Numbered from the stretch's first letter, positions 49,501 through 61,132 are shown. The stretch is 64,000 nt of DNA from Bigelowiella natans CCMP2755 (GCA_000320545.1 ADNK01000503.1:87501-151500); one strand, 5' to 3'. Made by a program: numbers and translations. The notes: a model not told the origin generated them from the letters alone.

Positions 49501-50840
49501 AGTTATTAATGAGTGTGTGTGTGTGTGTGTGTGTGTTTGGACATGTTGATAGATACACGTGGCAAGAAGTTGCGGCGAAAACCAATGTTGCTCCTGACTG
49601 TCGGTACCATTCCTTCGGACGCGACAACCACCTTGGTAACACACTAGAGGTCGATGAGAATGGTGTCCCCATCACTCCGAAGAACGGCGAAGAGCCCAAG
49701 ACGGCGAAGTACCAATGGAAAGTGCCAGACTGGATCCCGAACGACTCCAAGCTCGTAATCCGTCTACGCTACAACATGTCAACGAATGACTACCCAAGCC
49801 ACCAGTTTGCAGAAGCAAGCGGTACTTTAGGAGTGGGAGTGGACGCCAATACCAACTGCCCTTGGTACTCAGGTAGTACAGCCTGCTCTGATGGTAACCC
49901 TGACTGTGCCACGGGAACTGGAGACAACAACGCCTTTTCATGTGGAACAGCTTTGACTGCAAATGCCATTCCCCTGTACAATCGGCCTTACGTGAACCTC
50001 TTCGATGAGCCAGCCACACGTTCATTCGCTTTATCGCTAGCCATCAACACTCATCAGACTGGTAGAACCTTCCAGGATCGATCCTACGTCTTCAAGGTGC
50101 AGAACAAACCTGCGAGTGTGCCGGCTGGAGCTACAATAACCAACCTTGGAGTAAGAGGACGACGGGGCAACATCGTGCAGTCGTATCCTGCTGTTGAGTA
50201 CGACTTCACTCCAACCATTTCCAAGTGCTCGCCTGGAGACTATCTGCATATCCAATTGCACGGCTCCGACTTCAACGCGCAACGTAACGCTAACAACGGT
50301 GAGGGGTGGGAGTACTCCGACCGGCACAACCTTGTCCAGATGTCTGAACGTGGAATGAACTACCCAATGCACCACTCCAAGTTCGACATGTTCTCAACAC
50401 TTGAGGAGCAACAGAAATGGGCCTGGGTTGGTCAGAAGCCTGCTCTGTGCGATACGAGCATTCAGGATGACAACAATGGCAATCAGAATAAATACCAAAA
50501 CTGTGGTAAGCTCAATATGGCTCCTAATCGTTTCCCTCTTAACCCTGAAGAAGGCCTGTACCGTTGCCACAGCAAGAGCACCTTCAATTATGCGTCCACG
50601 CGTAACAATAACTTCTCCAACCGGTCTCACAAAGCAGCCCTTGTAGGCAGTAACAAAGATGATGATGATGAGGAAGACAACACGGATGCAGCAGTCGTGG
50701 GTTCCATGGCAGCAGTGCTCGGAGTATCCCTTATCGGATTGGGCGCAGCTGTGTACATGAAATCAAAGGGCATTGCTTGCTTTGCAGCTGGTGCAAGCGC
50801 TGGAGGAGGTGGAGGAGGAGGAGTCGTCACTGCGATTTAG
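47186..50840 (+). CDS. conserved secreted/type I membrane protein (LYMHAPPG-type)
   Basis: I do not know a named function. The start MKSYIFLVLVAFLVNA is a clear signal peptide, followed at the mature N-terminus by DLYMHAPPGNNNRNRERKN and NANRLFDSQ. Small exons (47186-47326, 47472-47512, then 47692 on) join in phase to give NNGQGGYPYRGDPS, LNIEWTNQHACGPNPDVHCE and LVIQFAIDAGDNNQYTSMP. Next come GYPTGHCTDTRGSANDNDAA and further Cys-rich segments, including EDNKCYCDCHDALS. After a TA/TG-microsatellite intron, one 1.27-kb exon (49556-50840) encodes the rest: RYHSFGRDNHLGNTLEVDE, KYQWKVPDWIPNDSKLVIRL, and a C-terminal acidic run DDDDEEDNTD before a membrane span (AAVVGSMAAVLGVSLIGLGA) and a Gly-rich tail, TAG at 50838-50840. 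I recall similar proteins beginning NLYxHxPxGxNNRxxE in various protists, but this was not verified. It is divergent from the LPMO-like gene; both are secreted. Confidence 0.82.
49462..49536. repeat. (TA)n then (GT)n compound microsatellite in an intron
   Basis: TA run about 49462-49498 and GT run about 49513-49536, together making up much of the last intron of the secreted-protein gene. The intron happens to contain no in-frame stop, so the frame reads through it. Confidence 0.9.
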
Positions 50841-51229
50841 ATCCATTTCTTTCTGCAGCTTTTATCATTTAAAATTGCTATTGAAGACAAATATAAACAT
50901 GGATGTAGGTAGCGTGGTAATCTATGCCGGAAACGCACTGGTGGGTTTGTGACAACACACTACTCACATTGCATATTTCTGCAGAGAAAAGGCGAGTAGA
51001 ACGTGGACCACAGATGTCGCATGTTTTGTCAGATCTACTACTAATATTAAAGATTTCTTCCACGTTAATGTAGATTCCACAAGAATGCACACCTAGCCTT
51101 TTTCTTTCAAACTCAAACTCAAAAAAAGGATGAGAGAAGAGTAATTATGTGTTGTGCAAGGCGCCGCATTGCGCCTAGCAGCTGATGTGATGCCATGCAT
51201 GGTTGTGTCTTTGTTGCTTGTATCATTGC

Positions 51230-51265
<36 letters not shown>

Positions 51266-52167
51266 CAGTGTGTGTGTGTGTGTCGCATCCATGTGCATGC
51301 ATGAGGCAGCACAGCATGCTCATATACATGCACATCGTGTTTTAGCATTGTCAAGTAGTAAGCTATAGTGGTACGATGCTAGGATGCTAGGATGTCCACA
51401 TTCATGGCAAGCATGCTAGCAGCTGCGTGCATGCATGCAGCACATGCTAGCATGCGCCACTGCATTTGTGCGTCTGCTAATCTCATGCTGTACGTCTAGC
51501 TGTGCTGGTGTAGCTAGCGGCGATGCATAATAGACACAGTAATAGCATATATATATAGTATATATATGATACTAAATGTCTATAATAAGTAGACACAGTA
51601 ATAGCATATATATATACAAGGAAACCAACAGATACAACTTAAGCGCTGTAGCCGCTGCATTGCATAGCTACATTAGGATGACCATTGAAAAAATTTAAAC
51701 ATTTCATTACATCCGTCTCATATATATTATATATATGATATTACATGTCTATAATATGCGTACATGCAATGCCCTTACTTCGATCGCTGACGGGTTTCTT
51801 CAAAGTCGCACAGTTGACAGAATTTACCGTGATAACGAGTACGTAGTTGATAAACAAAGCTATAAGTAGAAATCATAGAATAAAGTAGTTTATGTGGTTT
51901 CTTCTTCTGCAATAAGGGTAGCCGAATATGAAGCACCATCGCACTATAGCACGGAAGTCCGAGTGTATGTCCGATCAACAATTAGACATACGAGTAATAA
52001 CACATCCTTTACATCCTGTCGTGGCTATTGAGAAGATGCTCCAGTAGTGCTTTCTTTTGTTGGAAGATTTGTTTTCGTGACTCTGTCATCATTAATGCAA
52101 TATGGCTACAACCTATCCGTAGTCCGTAGCCCCTCAGATCACGCTATCATCACCAGATTATCGAAGC
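50841..52167. repeat. tail-to-tail intergenic gap with CTAG/GCATGC-rich DNA
   Basis: Between convergent 3' ends. It contains a (TG)n tract (about 51229-51263), a GCATGC/CTAG-rich block (51360-51530), a near-palindrome at 51411-51455, a 27-nt direct repeat (51531-51557 and 51590-51616, identical) and a 75-bp module shared with 60735-60809. No coding motif was seen. Confidence 0.75.
51644..51718 (+). repeat. 75-bp dispersed module, copy 1
   Basis: Begins CGCTGTAGCCGC and ends TTCATTACATCCGTCT. Aligned without gaps to 60735-60809, I count 11 mismatches in 75 (about 85% identity). No coding frame is apparent. Confidence 0.85.
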
Positions 52168-53103
52168 TCAATCCGCTTTGGTTGGTTTCAAATGCTTAAA
52201 GGCCGATAGATGCTTGGCGAATGCCGCATACTGACGGAAAGATTTGGAGCACGTACCACACTGATAATGGCATAAGCGAGCACGATTCAGAGAATGAGAC
52301 GACGCGTGGAGAAGTAGATATGAATCCAATGTGAGTATATGACTTGGACGTATCTCATGGCAGAAATCAACACACCAAAGCAACTATTTCCCGTTTCAAT
52401 TCGGGGTAATATTGCACTACTAGCAAGTAACTTGACCTTGTATGGCCTCTCACCGGTATGAACCCTTATATGCTGATTCATGTTCCCTCTTTGAGTGAAG
52501 GTCTTACCACAATGTGTACATTTGAATGGCCTCTCGCCGGTGTGTACCAGCTGGTGTCGGTTGAGGTTGCTCTTATTCGCAAAGGATCTATTGCACTGCG
52601 AACACAGCAAGTAGTAGTAGCGGAATAAACAAGGTCGGAAGAACATCAGGAATAAAACGACGAAATCGTTCAAGATGGAGCCATTTACCAGCTCGCAAGT
52701 AAACTTCCTTTTCTTCTCAGGAGGACGAGGTACTGTGAGCGAAAGGCTTCTCTTCATTGAGGAGCTGGGAGATCTACAACTACGACTACTACTACTACTA
52801 CTACTACTGCTGCTGCTACTTGTATAGCTGCTTGTTACTAGATCACTCCCCCCACCGGTGCCTGTTCCCGCTAAAGCAGCTGGAGAGGAGGAGATGGAAG
52901 AGGAGGATGATGGCCTACTTCGATTATTCGCTTGGTGGTGGAGACGATGATGATGGAAGCCTCCCAATGGACTGCTACTACATAGAGAACCAGTAGTTAC
53001 CAGAGCTGCTGCAGCAACATTAGCTAAAGATCTACTACCATCTCCGCTGCCAAGTGAATGAAGAGGAGGAAGGATATCACATATATTCCCACCTAGCAAG
53101 TTG

Positions 53104-53139
<36 letters not shown>

Positions 53140-55207
53140 AGTAGGGCTAGATGATGATGATGATGATGATGACGTTGAGGAGTATGATTTATTATGCTGC
53201 TACTTGGGATGATGTCATTGGCATTTCCAAGCGGTTGGTTGTGGTGGTTGGGTTGATCCACACCTATCATCCATCTGGGGGTTTCAGCTCCTCCTCCTCC
53301 TCCTCCTCCTCCTCCTCCTCCTACTGCTCGCCCCATTCCTGCAAGAATTCCTCCTCCCCCTTCTCTTGATCCTGGAGGAGGAGGGCCAGCACAACACCCC
53401 GCACCACCACCACAACTACTACTACTACTGCTACTACTAGCCTCTAATCTTTCCTTGAGACCAAAGAGATTGTCACGATGAGCTGTTAATCGGTCTAGAT
53501 CAACAATGAAGATCTGGATGATATAATTATTGGAAAACATGTTATGGGGCTAGGTTAGCAATGTCGAATACGGGAGATCACCCCGAGAATAGAAGATATA
53601 GGCACGTTATTTTTGGATAACCACCTGTACGCAATCAGTACAGCAGAAGTCCATAGTCTGGCCACCTTTGAATACTGCACGTACTCCCTAATTTGTATCA
53701 ACGAAGCACAAGAACCTGATTAACTCACATTTGAAAACTGCAAATAAGCACATGAAACAGAAATCTCATGGAGCTATCTCTCCTGAATAAAGGTTTCGTT
53801 ACTTACTTGGAGCACAGGCTTGTTGAGAACAGGACACCTTAAAACTTCGTGAAATGAATCCGATTTGCTAGTAAAACCTAGCAGAAATCGAGAGGGTTGC
53901 TCCGAGAACTGGCGACAGCAATTGGTGGAGCAGAAGTGCATCTGCTGGCCACCCGTGAAACTTACCTTTATTACAAAAATAAACATATCACAATCATAAT
54001 AATGGCTGCAAGATAGCTTTCACGTACCCTTACATGCTCTTGCTTATTATCGATAGGTGTACCCGACACCGGGCATAGATAGGTTAGAGCTATAGACTTC
54101 GGATTGAGGTTGATCTCCCGGCGAGAGAAAGGGATTATTTGTGGGGGTGGTAGTGGTGGTGGTGGGAGTGATTTCTTCTCCTGCGACGATGATGATGATG
54201 ATGCTGATGATGATGATGCTGATGATGCTAATATTGATGATGCTGCTGCTGATGCTGATACTGATGATGCTACTGATGCTGCTGATGCTGAATAGTTTGC
54301 ACGCTTGTTCGTGCCAATCGCGAATTGAGCATGAGGGGTCGTCGGCGCTTTTTGGGTTTTTGTTGCAAAATCTTGAGAAGGATCCTATGTTATGAAAACT
54401 AATAAAACACTAATTCAGATTCAGTGTGCTGTGTGTTTACCAGCTTTAGTCGCTGTAGAACATTATACACCCTCTCTTTGACAAATCTATCAGATATCTT
54501 TCCCTCTAGAGTCTCCCTTTTCAGATTCTTGAAAGACTCAAACGTAGGCTCCTTCCCTTCGTAGACCTTGTGCAAAAGGCAAGGTGAGATTGAATTCAGT
54601 ATATCGGACTTTGAGCATCATGCACTTTTCATCGTACCCTATGTAAGTATGCTCTATACGAAACGTAGCGCTCCACAAAAATGTCAGTGGTAATGGGTTC
54701 TTTCAATTGTATTTTCTTATCATGTGGCGTGGAACTTACTGAGTCCACAAGAAGTTTGAAATCCGAAGGATGAAGGAAATAAAAGAAACTTTCTGTGGTG
54801 GATGGCAAGTTGGCATTTTGGGTGTGCAACTGTCGTTGGTTTTGCTCCTGGATCTGCTGATTTTGTTGATTTTGCTGCTGCTGAGGATGGGGAAGAGGGA
54901 GCGATATAGGATAATGATCAAACTGTAGTTGAGTTCCAATACTGCTTTGGAGCGACAAAGGTTCTGATGTCTCCGCTCCTTCTATCTCTGAAGGAGGAGG
55001 TTTGAAGGAAGTCGAGGTTATCAAGGAGGCATTCTCTGCACCATAGTTTGTAGTTAATGGAAATGAGGGTGACTTTTGCGAGGTTGATAGAGGATTCATT
55101 GATGACGAGCAGCTTTGCCCTTTTCTTGAATTTTCTTTTTCATCTGTCGTCGTCAACGATGAGCTTTTAGGAGTAGCTGAATGGCCAGACATCTTCGTTC
55201 GCAGCAA
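52168..55207 (-). CDS. FCS/YHS-type and C2H2 zinc-finger protein, putative transcription factor
   Basis: The start at 55207 (or ATG at 55192, MSGHSATPKSSS) opens a Ser/Pro/Gln-rich exon that ends near YVSYRAYLHR at about 54635. The next exon reads VYEGKEPTFESFKNLKRE and ERVYNVLQRLKL. An Ala/Ser-rich exon made by GAT repeats follows and leads to IALTYLCPVSGTPIDNKQEH. Two FCS/YHS-like treble-clef segments come next: GGQQMHFCSTNCCRQF (about 53925) with RCPVLNKPVLQ, and VFKGGQTMDFCCTDC (about 53650). A long exon (53540 down) holds Ser, Gly, His and Gln homopolymers, then two C2H2 fingers: CSQCNRSFANKSNLNRHQLV and CTHCGKTFTQRGNMNQHIRV, with TGERPF/TGERPY linkers. A last exon gives a third finger, CGTCSKSFRQYAAFAKH, ending HLKPTKAD with the stop at 52168. 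The finger linkers indicate DNA binding, probably in the nucleus. The combination of FCS and C2H2 units is less common. Some exon borders are approximate. Confidence 0.75.
53106..53139. repeat. (CTG)n coding microsatellite (poly-Gln)
   Basis: Encodes a run of about 11 Gln on the minus strand within the zinc-finger protein. Adjacent GAT and CTC repeats encode His and Gly runs. Confidence 0.9.
54190..54296. repeat. (GAT/GCT) trinucleotide array, coding on the minus strand
   Basis: About 107 nt of mixed GAT and GCT units. Read on the minus strand it encodes an Ala/Ser-rich stretch of the zinc-finger protein. Confidence 0.85.
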
Positions 55208-56617
55208 ACAAATTATGATCCCTACCCCATCCAGGATTTATATACGTTAGAAGCGATGGCTATTATCCAGATGTCGCCTTCTCCCTAATTAGGAAAATGC
55301 ATATTTCAGATAATCGTTTTGGCACCCATAGCTCGGTTTGCTTTCGAACAGCCGAACTGACCCGTCCCGCTGATGCTTGTTCTGTGCTGAATGTAACCAC
55401 CAAAGCATTACCTTCATCCCATCTTTTTCTACACCACCGACTTGGCTTGTCTGCCACCACGAGCCCGTTCCTTGCACGGCTTCGCGTCTTTCTTTCTTTC
55501 TACGAGCAGGTACTGGCTACAACGTAGTTCTAGATTCTGCTTTGTTACATGCGATTTTCTTCTTGCGTCACGCAAAAACTTCATTTCTTGGATTCGCGGC
55601 ACAAAATGGCAGCGTCCCGATATTTGTTTTCCGGCACCACCTCATCCAATGATCTTTAGCAGTAGCACGCTAAAGACTAGTTTGGAGCACTACACAAGCC
55701 GATGTTCATTCGCGTCAACGATCAAAAACACATGTAACCAGGAATTTCAACAATGTTCCCGAGGTTGATGAGCAATTAACCAACATTTTACGCTGCTCTG
55801 AGATCGAGTTTCTGATGTGCAGATGTTTTCGACGGATTTGTGCATGAGAACATCTTTGAATCAGTCAAAGCGCCCCTGCATTTTCCACAAATGAACCGCG
55901 ATTCTAACAGTGCAGCAGCATTCACATGAGAAACTAATCTGAAACATGATACGAAGAAGAGGAAGACGTGTGCTCCTGTTCAGCTGGAAGAGGACTCTTT
56001 TTGCCAATTCAAGTGAACGTACGATTGTTGTTTTCGTCATGTTAATTTCAGTGTCACAGTGTGCAAATCACATGTCACACATGGGGTACCCACTTTTCGT
56101 CTGGTGGGTGGACACCTTGATGTGAGCACAGCTCGCAGGCACAGCTCGTGCAAATACGTAACCAGTTTTTTTTGGGTGAAAAGCATGTGTGCGCAATACT
56201 TCCTTCTAAAAAAATAATTATTCAAGACAAAGCTCGAGTGTGTCTCTCGGGATAACACATTTCATCATTTTGACTTGAGTTGGCTAAGTTTAAATTTTCC
56301 TTGTCGGAGGTGTGACAATTGAGGCCGATGTCGAAATCATCGAAGAAGACGCGAAACGCTCTGAAGGATTTCTAAGGCGACATAATCCTTTTCATGTCGC
56401 AATCCAGAGATTACCTTCATTTGCACATAACCCCTTTCTCCACAGCCGAGTCCCATAATACTCAAGCCAGCAATGGAAGTTCAACTAGATCTACGCCCAG
56501 AAGTTTGCCGATTTGGTTAGGGAAGAGGAACGTGGAAATTCAGATATACACGACCATCGTATTTCGAAGATCAAACTAGGGAAAAAATAAACAAAGAGAG
56601 CCTGAACGTGGACTAAG
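55208..56617. other. head-to-head gap, no gene seen
   Basis: A 1.4-kb gap between the zinc-finger gene (-) and the kinase gene (+). Several overlapping open frames of 60-108 codons occur on both strands around 55260-55770, but none shows a motif or family likeness. A short leader exon of either gene could be hidden here. Confidence 0.45.
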
Positions 56618-56958
56618 ATGGGTCTTGCTGACTTCCGCGACATCCAAATGTTCGCGAAGGTATGTACCGCTTTAAGTTTGCACATTCGTGCCAAGTTTAA
56701 TGGACCCCGGCCTCTACATCAGGGGAGTTTTGGTAGGGTATTCAAGGGAGTGAGGAAGCCCGAAGGGAAAATGTACGCTTTGAAGCAGTTAAACGTACAA
56801 CGGATGAGTCGCAGAGAAAAGGTGATATGAATGAATATTCTGTAGGGTATCTAATGACATATCACGTTCCTAACATTGATTCTGTGTTTTTTTCATAGGA
56901 AGAAACGCTAAACGAGGTTCGCTTGCTTGCCTCTGTGGTTCACCGAAACATTCTGCGG

Positions 56959-56991
<33 letters not shown>

Positions 56992-59313
56992 GTCAGATTT
57001 TGGCCAAATGATCCTTGAGAATCTTCTCTGATTCGTAGGTTCTGTGAGGTTTTCTTAGAAGGAAAACATCTCTACATTGTAACCGAATATTGTGGCGGCG
57101 GAGATGTGATGTCATACATCACAAAGTATAGGTAATGGTAGCTCGCACGTCTACGATGGTCTCTTCATAATTGGACTATTATTGACAGAGGACATATGGA
57201 ACCGAAGCTCTTGTGGTCAATATTTATTCAAACTTGTCAAGGGGTCAAAGCTCTTCACGAAAAGGTACAACAAAGTATGCGGTGTTGTCGTAATCACACT
57301 CGCAATTGATTTTTTTCACTTTTTTCTGTAAAAAGAACATTCTTCATCGGGACTTAAAGCCGCAGAATATTTTGATGACCACATCCGGTCAGCAAATAAA
57401 TAAGGAAGAAAAGAGAAATACAAAGGGGGCCTGGAATTGGAGAAATCTATGAGAATGGCCTTTGTGATAAATGAGTACTCACCATATATTGATTCAAACA
57501 GGGAGGGTCAAGCTTGCGGATTTCGGATGCTCCAAAATCATGAAGGCGAATAGGCTGGCATTGACACAATGCGGTCATCATCATCATCATCATTATCCAC
57601 GACAACAATAGTACTACAACCATTTCGATATTTCCGTGACTGTCCTTAACCGACTTCTTATACTATTGTATTCATGGCTAATTAGGCACTCCATACTACA
57701 TGAGTCCAGAGCTGTGGAAAAACCAACCTTATGGCAAATCTTCCGATGTTTGGTCTTTAGGTAGCATCTCTCATATGTAGATAGTTATTCATGAAACTGT
57801 CATGGAAGTTTTACTGTAGCTCAGTGATGGGTGCACAAATTTGTAGGGTGTATATTGTACCACATGGCCACTAATCGGCCGCCTTTCGACGGATATAATA
57901 TGAAGGACTTGGCGAACAAAATCATGTAAGCAGCTGCGACACCTACTCATATTAAGTACTCTATTCTTGTGGAATTTCATTATCCTTGCCTTACGACTGC
58001 AGGTATGGACGCTCTCCTCGCTTACCAAAGGGAAAGTACTCGGTTGATATGAATCTTATGATCAAGAAGGTGGTGGATCCATTTATTGCTTTATGTAGCA
58101 TTCTTTCACTATGTAAGGAAGAAGGAATTGTTATTCAGAAACTTTAATCTATAGATGTTGGAGAAGACACCCAGTCATCGCCCTTCCGTTGCAGGGATCT
58201 TAGCTAGCGGTATGTTTGAAAATCGAAACAAATCAGCTATATTGCACACATCTAAAATAATATCTCAAATGGTATACAAACGATTGCTGTGTCTAAAGGC
58301 ATTTGAGAGCATTATTTGTTGCGTTGTTTTTCTCCGTATTATCACGATACATAGCTGACCGGCCTCTTTGTTATCTATCTTACTACTGTTTATTGGTCAG
58401 ATGCCTGTAAGTCACGCATGTTTATGCTGCGGGACGAGGATCGGGAGAAGGAGAGCGACAGTAAATTTGAGCTCATTGGAACTATTAAACTGCCATCCAA
58501 CAACATAGCAAGGTAGCATGCGTGGGAGGCTTTTTAACATTCTTGCACACGGCGTCCCGTTAAGTAAATGGTTTCAGTTTTCTTTAGAAAAAAAGGACCA
58601 ATCTATGAGACATCCCTCCTGGTTTTCGACTTCTTCTCACCAATCCCTACCACCATTACAACTCCTATTTTAGGGTCAGAGCACAGCTTCCCGATTCGAA
58701 TTATACCATGGCTTTGAAATCGCCGACCGCGGTACACTCTGCAGAAGCAAATAAGGAAATAAATCGCGGGTCAAGCGGTAAGTATAGCATAAAAAGGACA
58801 ACCTTACAATGGCATGTACCTACCACATAATCGTCGCCAGTTTGTCTTGAATGCAACTCTCCTTATGACTTTACACAGACGATGCCGTGAACCAAGAGCG
58901 ATGGAATAGGAAGAAAACGGCTAAGAATAACTCTCCTGATCGAAGGTCCCACCAATCAGAAGTAGCATCTCGTGCTGCAGGGCCAAACAGAAGGGGTGGC
59001 GTCGTGAAATCCAGGTAATTCCGCACATATTGAATGAGTTGTTAGCTTCCAAAGAGATAACATATGTGAGATTACTCGTTTCAGCTTTGTGGAGACTTTG
59101 GTGTTCGCTGCCCTGCTTTTTCTTCTCCACCATCTGACTAAGAGTATGATGATGATGATGATGATGATGATGATAACTGCTGTGGCAACGACGAATTCAC
59201 ACAACGTCCTTCTATAATGGTATTTTATCGCTGCTGCCGTCGCCGCCCCATCAAGAAGAAGGATTGCGTCCCGCGCTGGTGTTGGCAAACGTAACCGAGA
59301 CGCTAGGTCGAAA

Positions 59314-59348
<35 letters not shown>

Positions 59349-59611
59349 AGCACCCTCACACCAATATGCAGCATTGCCTCCCGCCGCAAGAAGACACGCA
59401 AGGCCTTCCCCATCGAGACAGAGACACGCAAGAGCTGTTCCGACGCGACAGGGGCTACCCCCTACTTCACGTGTGCGGAGAAACATTAACAGTAGAGCCC
59501 CCAATGCGGCCGACATCTACGATCGAATTTACCAGCGAAAGATGAGAGAAGCGGTAGTACACTGTTCTGTGATGAGGCGTTTGTAGTCGTGCGTATATTT
59601 GTATGTGTAGA

Positions 59612-59647
<36 letters not shown>

Positions 59648-60089
59648 ACAGGGGGAGGGGAGGGAAGAAGAGGGAAAATAACCTCACAGTTTCCTTTGAA
59701 AAATTATAAAAAGTAGCTAACCTTAAGATCTCATCATCCTTTACACTACTTTCTTTCGATTCCATAATTTATTTTAGGCAAACAACCGAAAAGTGCGACC
59801 ACATCGAAGAGCGTACAAAAGTGACGAGCATGGAATCAGGGCTCGCAAACCCGTTGGCAAAAAAGAATACCGTTGGCAGCCTAAGAATGTCTATGCGAAT
59901 GCGGTAGCAACTACAAAATATGCTGATTAGCGTCACAGATTCATGAAATACTATTTGTCTCACAATCAGGCTCGCTATGAATACCAACCTCCAAAGTATG
60001 GTCGCAAGAATATGAATCGCTGGGACTACAAGCCTACAAAACCCAGAGCGTATGCTGGAGGTGTGTACAAGCCCACGCGCCTGTGGTGA
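56618..60089 (+). CDS. NIMA-related (NEK-family) serine/threonine kinase
   Basis: NEKs act in cell-cycle and ciliary/flagellar control. The start ATG at 56618 gives [15 protein letters not shown] 63-nt intron (56660-56722) then leads to [25 protein letters not shown], holding the catalytic Lys. Next come [40 protein letters not shown], the catalytic loop [12 protein letters not shown] (about 57337-57375), [12 protein letters not shown] (about 57511), [32 protein letters not shown] and [19 protein letters not shown], then [18 protein letters not shown]. The spliced glycine loop reads AKGSFGRV, so the first Gly of GxGxxG is Ala; the other catalytic residues are intact. Activation-loop and G-D-x-x-x-Y features match NEKs. 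The C-terminal tail is basic: [18 protein letters not shown], an Ala run from GCT repeats near 59318-59347, then [20 protein letters not shown] and a final exon ending [16 protein letters not shown] at 60087-60089. A (GA)n tract (59609-59646) lies in the second-last part. Confidence 0.88.
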
Positions 60090-61132
60090 GAACCTGTGGT
60101 AAGAATAGGCAGTGTAAAATAGTAAGTGAGAATCGAACATGTGAGTCCTGGATCCAGGAGGTAATTCGCAAGTTCATGTTTCATAGAATAAAGACTTTCG
60201 GCTATTTTCCTGCCGATCAATTAATGCAGAACTAGCTTTGCACCAAAACATAAGCCAGTTTTTAAAGACTTTGAGATGCATACGCTAAGCGGGCTGATAT
60301 CGATGACTACTGTATCCTATGCCACGTTGTAATGATTAGCATTTGGTCCACACGCACACCTGTTTCTCACATCCATATTGCGTTGACTCCAGCTATCTTC
60401 GTATCGTAAAATAGCAAAGCAGCGGTGCATATGTCAACAATGCTAGAATGTATGAATAATCCCTTGCATGAAACGCTTTCGCGCGCGCATTTTTAGTGCT
60501 TGGCATGCAATCTATATGCGCAACGGCACCCACGCGCACTCTCTCGCTCATTTTTATTCTATATATTATTTATGCAATTTGCGGCTTACTCATATCATGC
60601 AACCGATGCTCGCGGCACGTGTAAGCAATCTTGAAACTACTCAGATTTCATACACACAAACACATACACACACACACACACGTGCACGTCCACATACATA
60701 CTTATAAAAGCTATAAATCGCTATATAACATAAACGCTGTAGCCGCAGCTTTGCACAGCTATATTAGGATAACTTTTGAAAAAATGTTATTATTTCATTA
60801 CATCCGTCTATAAAATAGCTACATACACATATAGCTAGCCGATGGAAGTTATACCAGCAACGCCGCCGTGCTACTGTACATCTAAGTTAAACTAAAAATA
60901 TGCTAGACTTTTCTCGGAGCGCCTCAGCTACACGTAGAAGATATTATATTGTCCGGAACAACAACACAAATAAAACAAAACACATGGTAACTTCGCTCTT
61001 TGCGTGGCCATTTGCACAATGTGCGCGGCTACAAAGGAATGAAATAACCTCTATAGTCTACTGTTACTATTACAAATAGAACAATTACGCCTCTAGTCTT
61101 AATTATGATGGTAGCACGCAAGCTATAATCCC
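60090..61132. repeat. tail-to-tail intergenic gap with palindrome-rich DNA
   Basis: Between the 3' ends of the kinase gene (+) and the small minus-strand gene. It contains GCATGCA/CTAG words (fewer than in other gaps), GCGCGCGCA near 60481, a (CA)n tract at 60655-60680 and the second copy of the 75-bp module. No coding motif was seen. Confidence 0.55.
60735..60809 (+). repeat. 75-bp dispersed module, copy 2
   Basis: Starts CGCTGTAGCCGC, ends TTCATTACATCCGTCT. Same length and orientation as 51644-51718, 64 of 75 positions identical by my alignment. Confidence 0.85.

Noticed and set aside
49111-49750. Overlapping frames on both strands across the TA/TG microsatellite
   Set aside because: They are shadows of the secreted-protein gene and of its last intron.
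55289-55768. Overlapping 60-108 codon frames on both strands in the head-to-head gap
   Set aside because: No motif, no coherent splice sites, and equal openness on both strands suggests chance.
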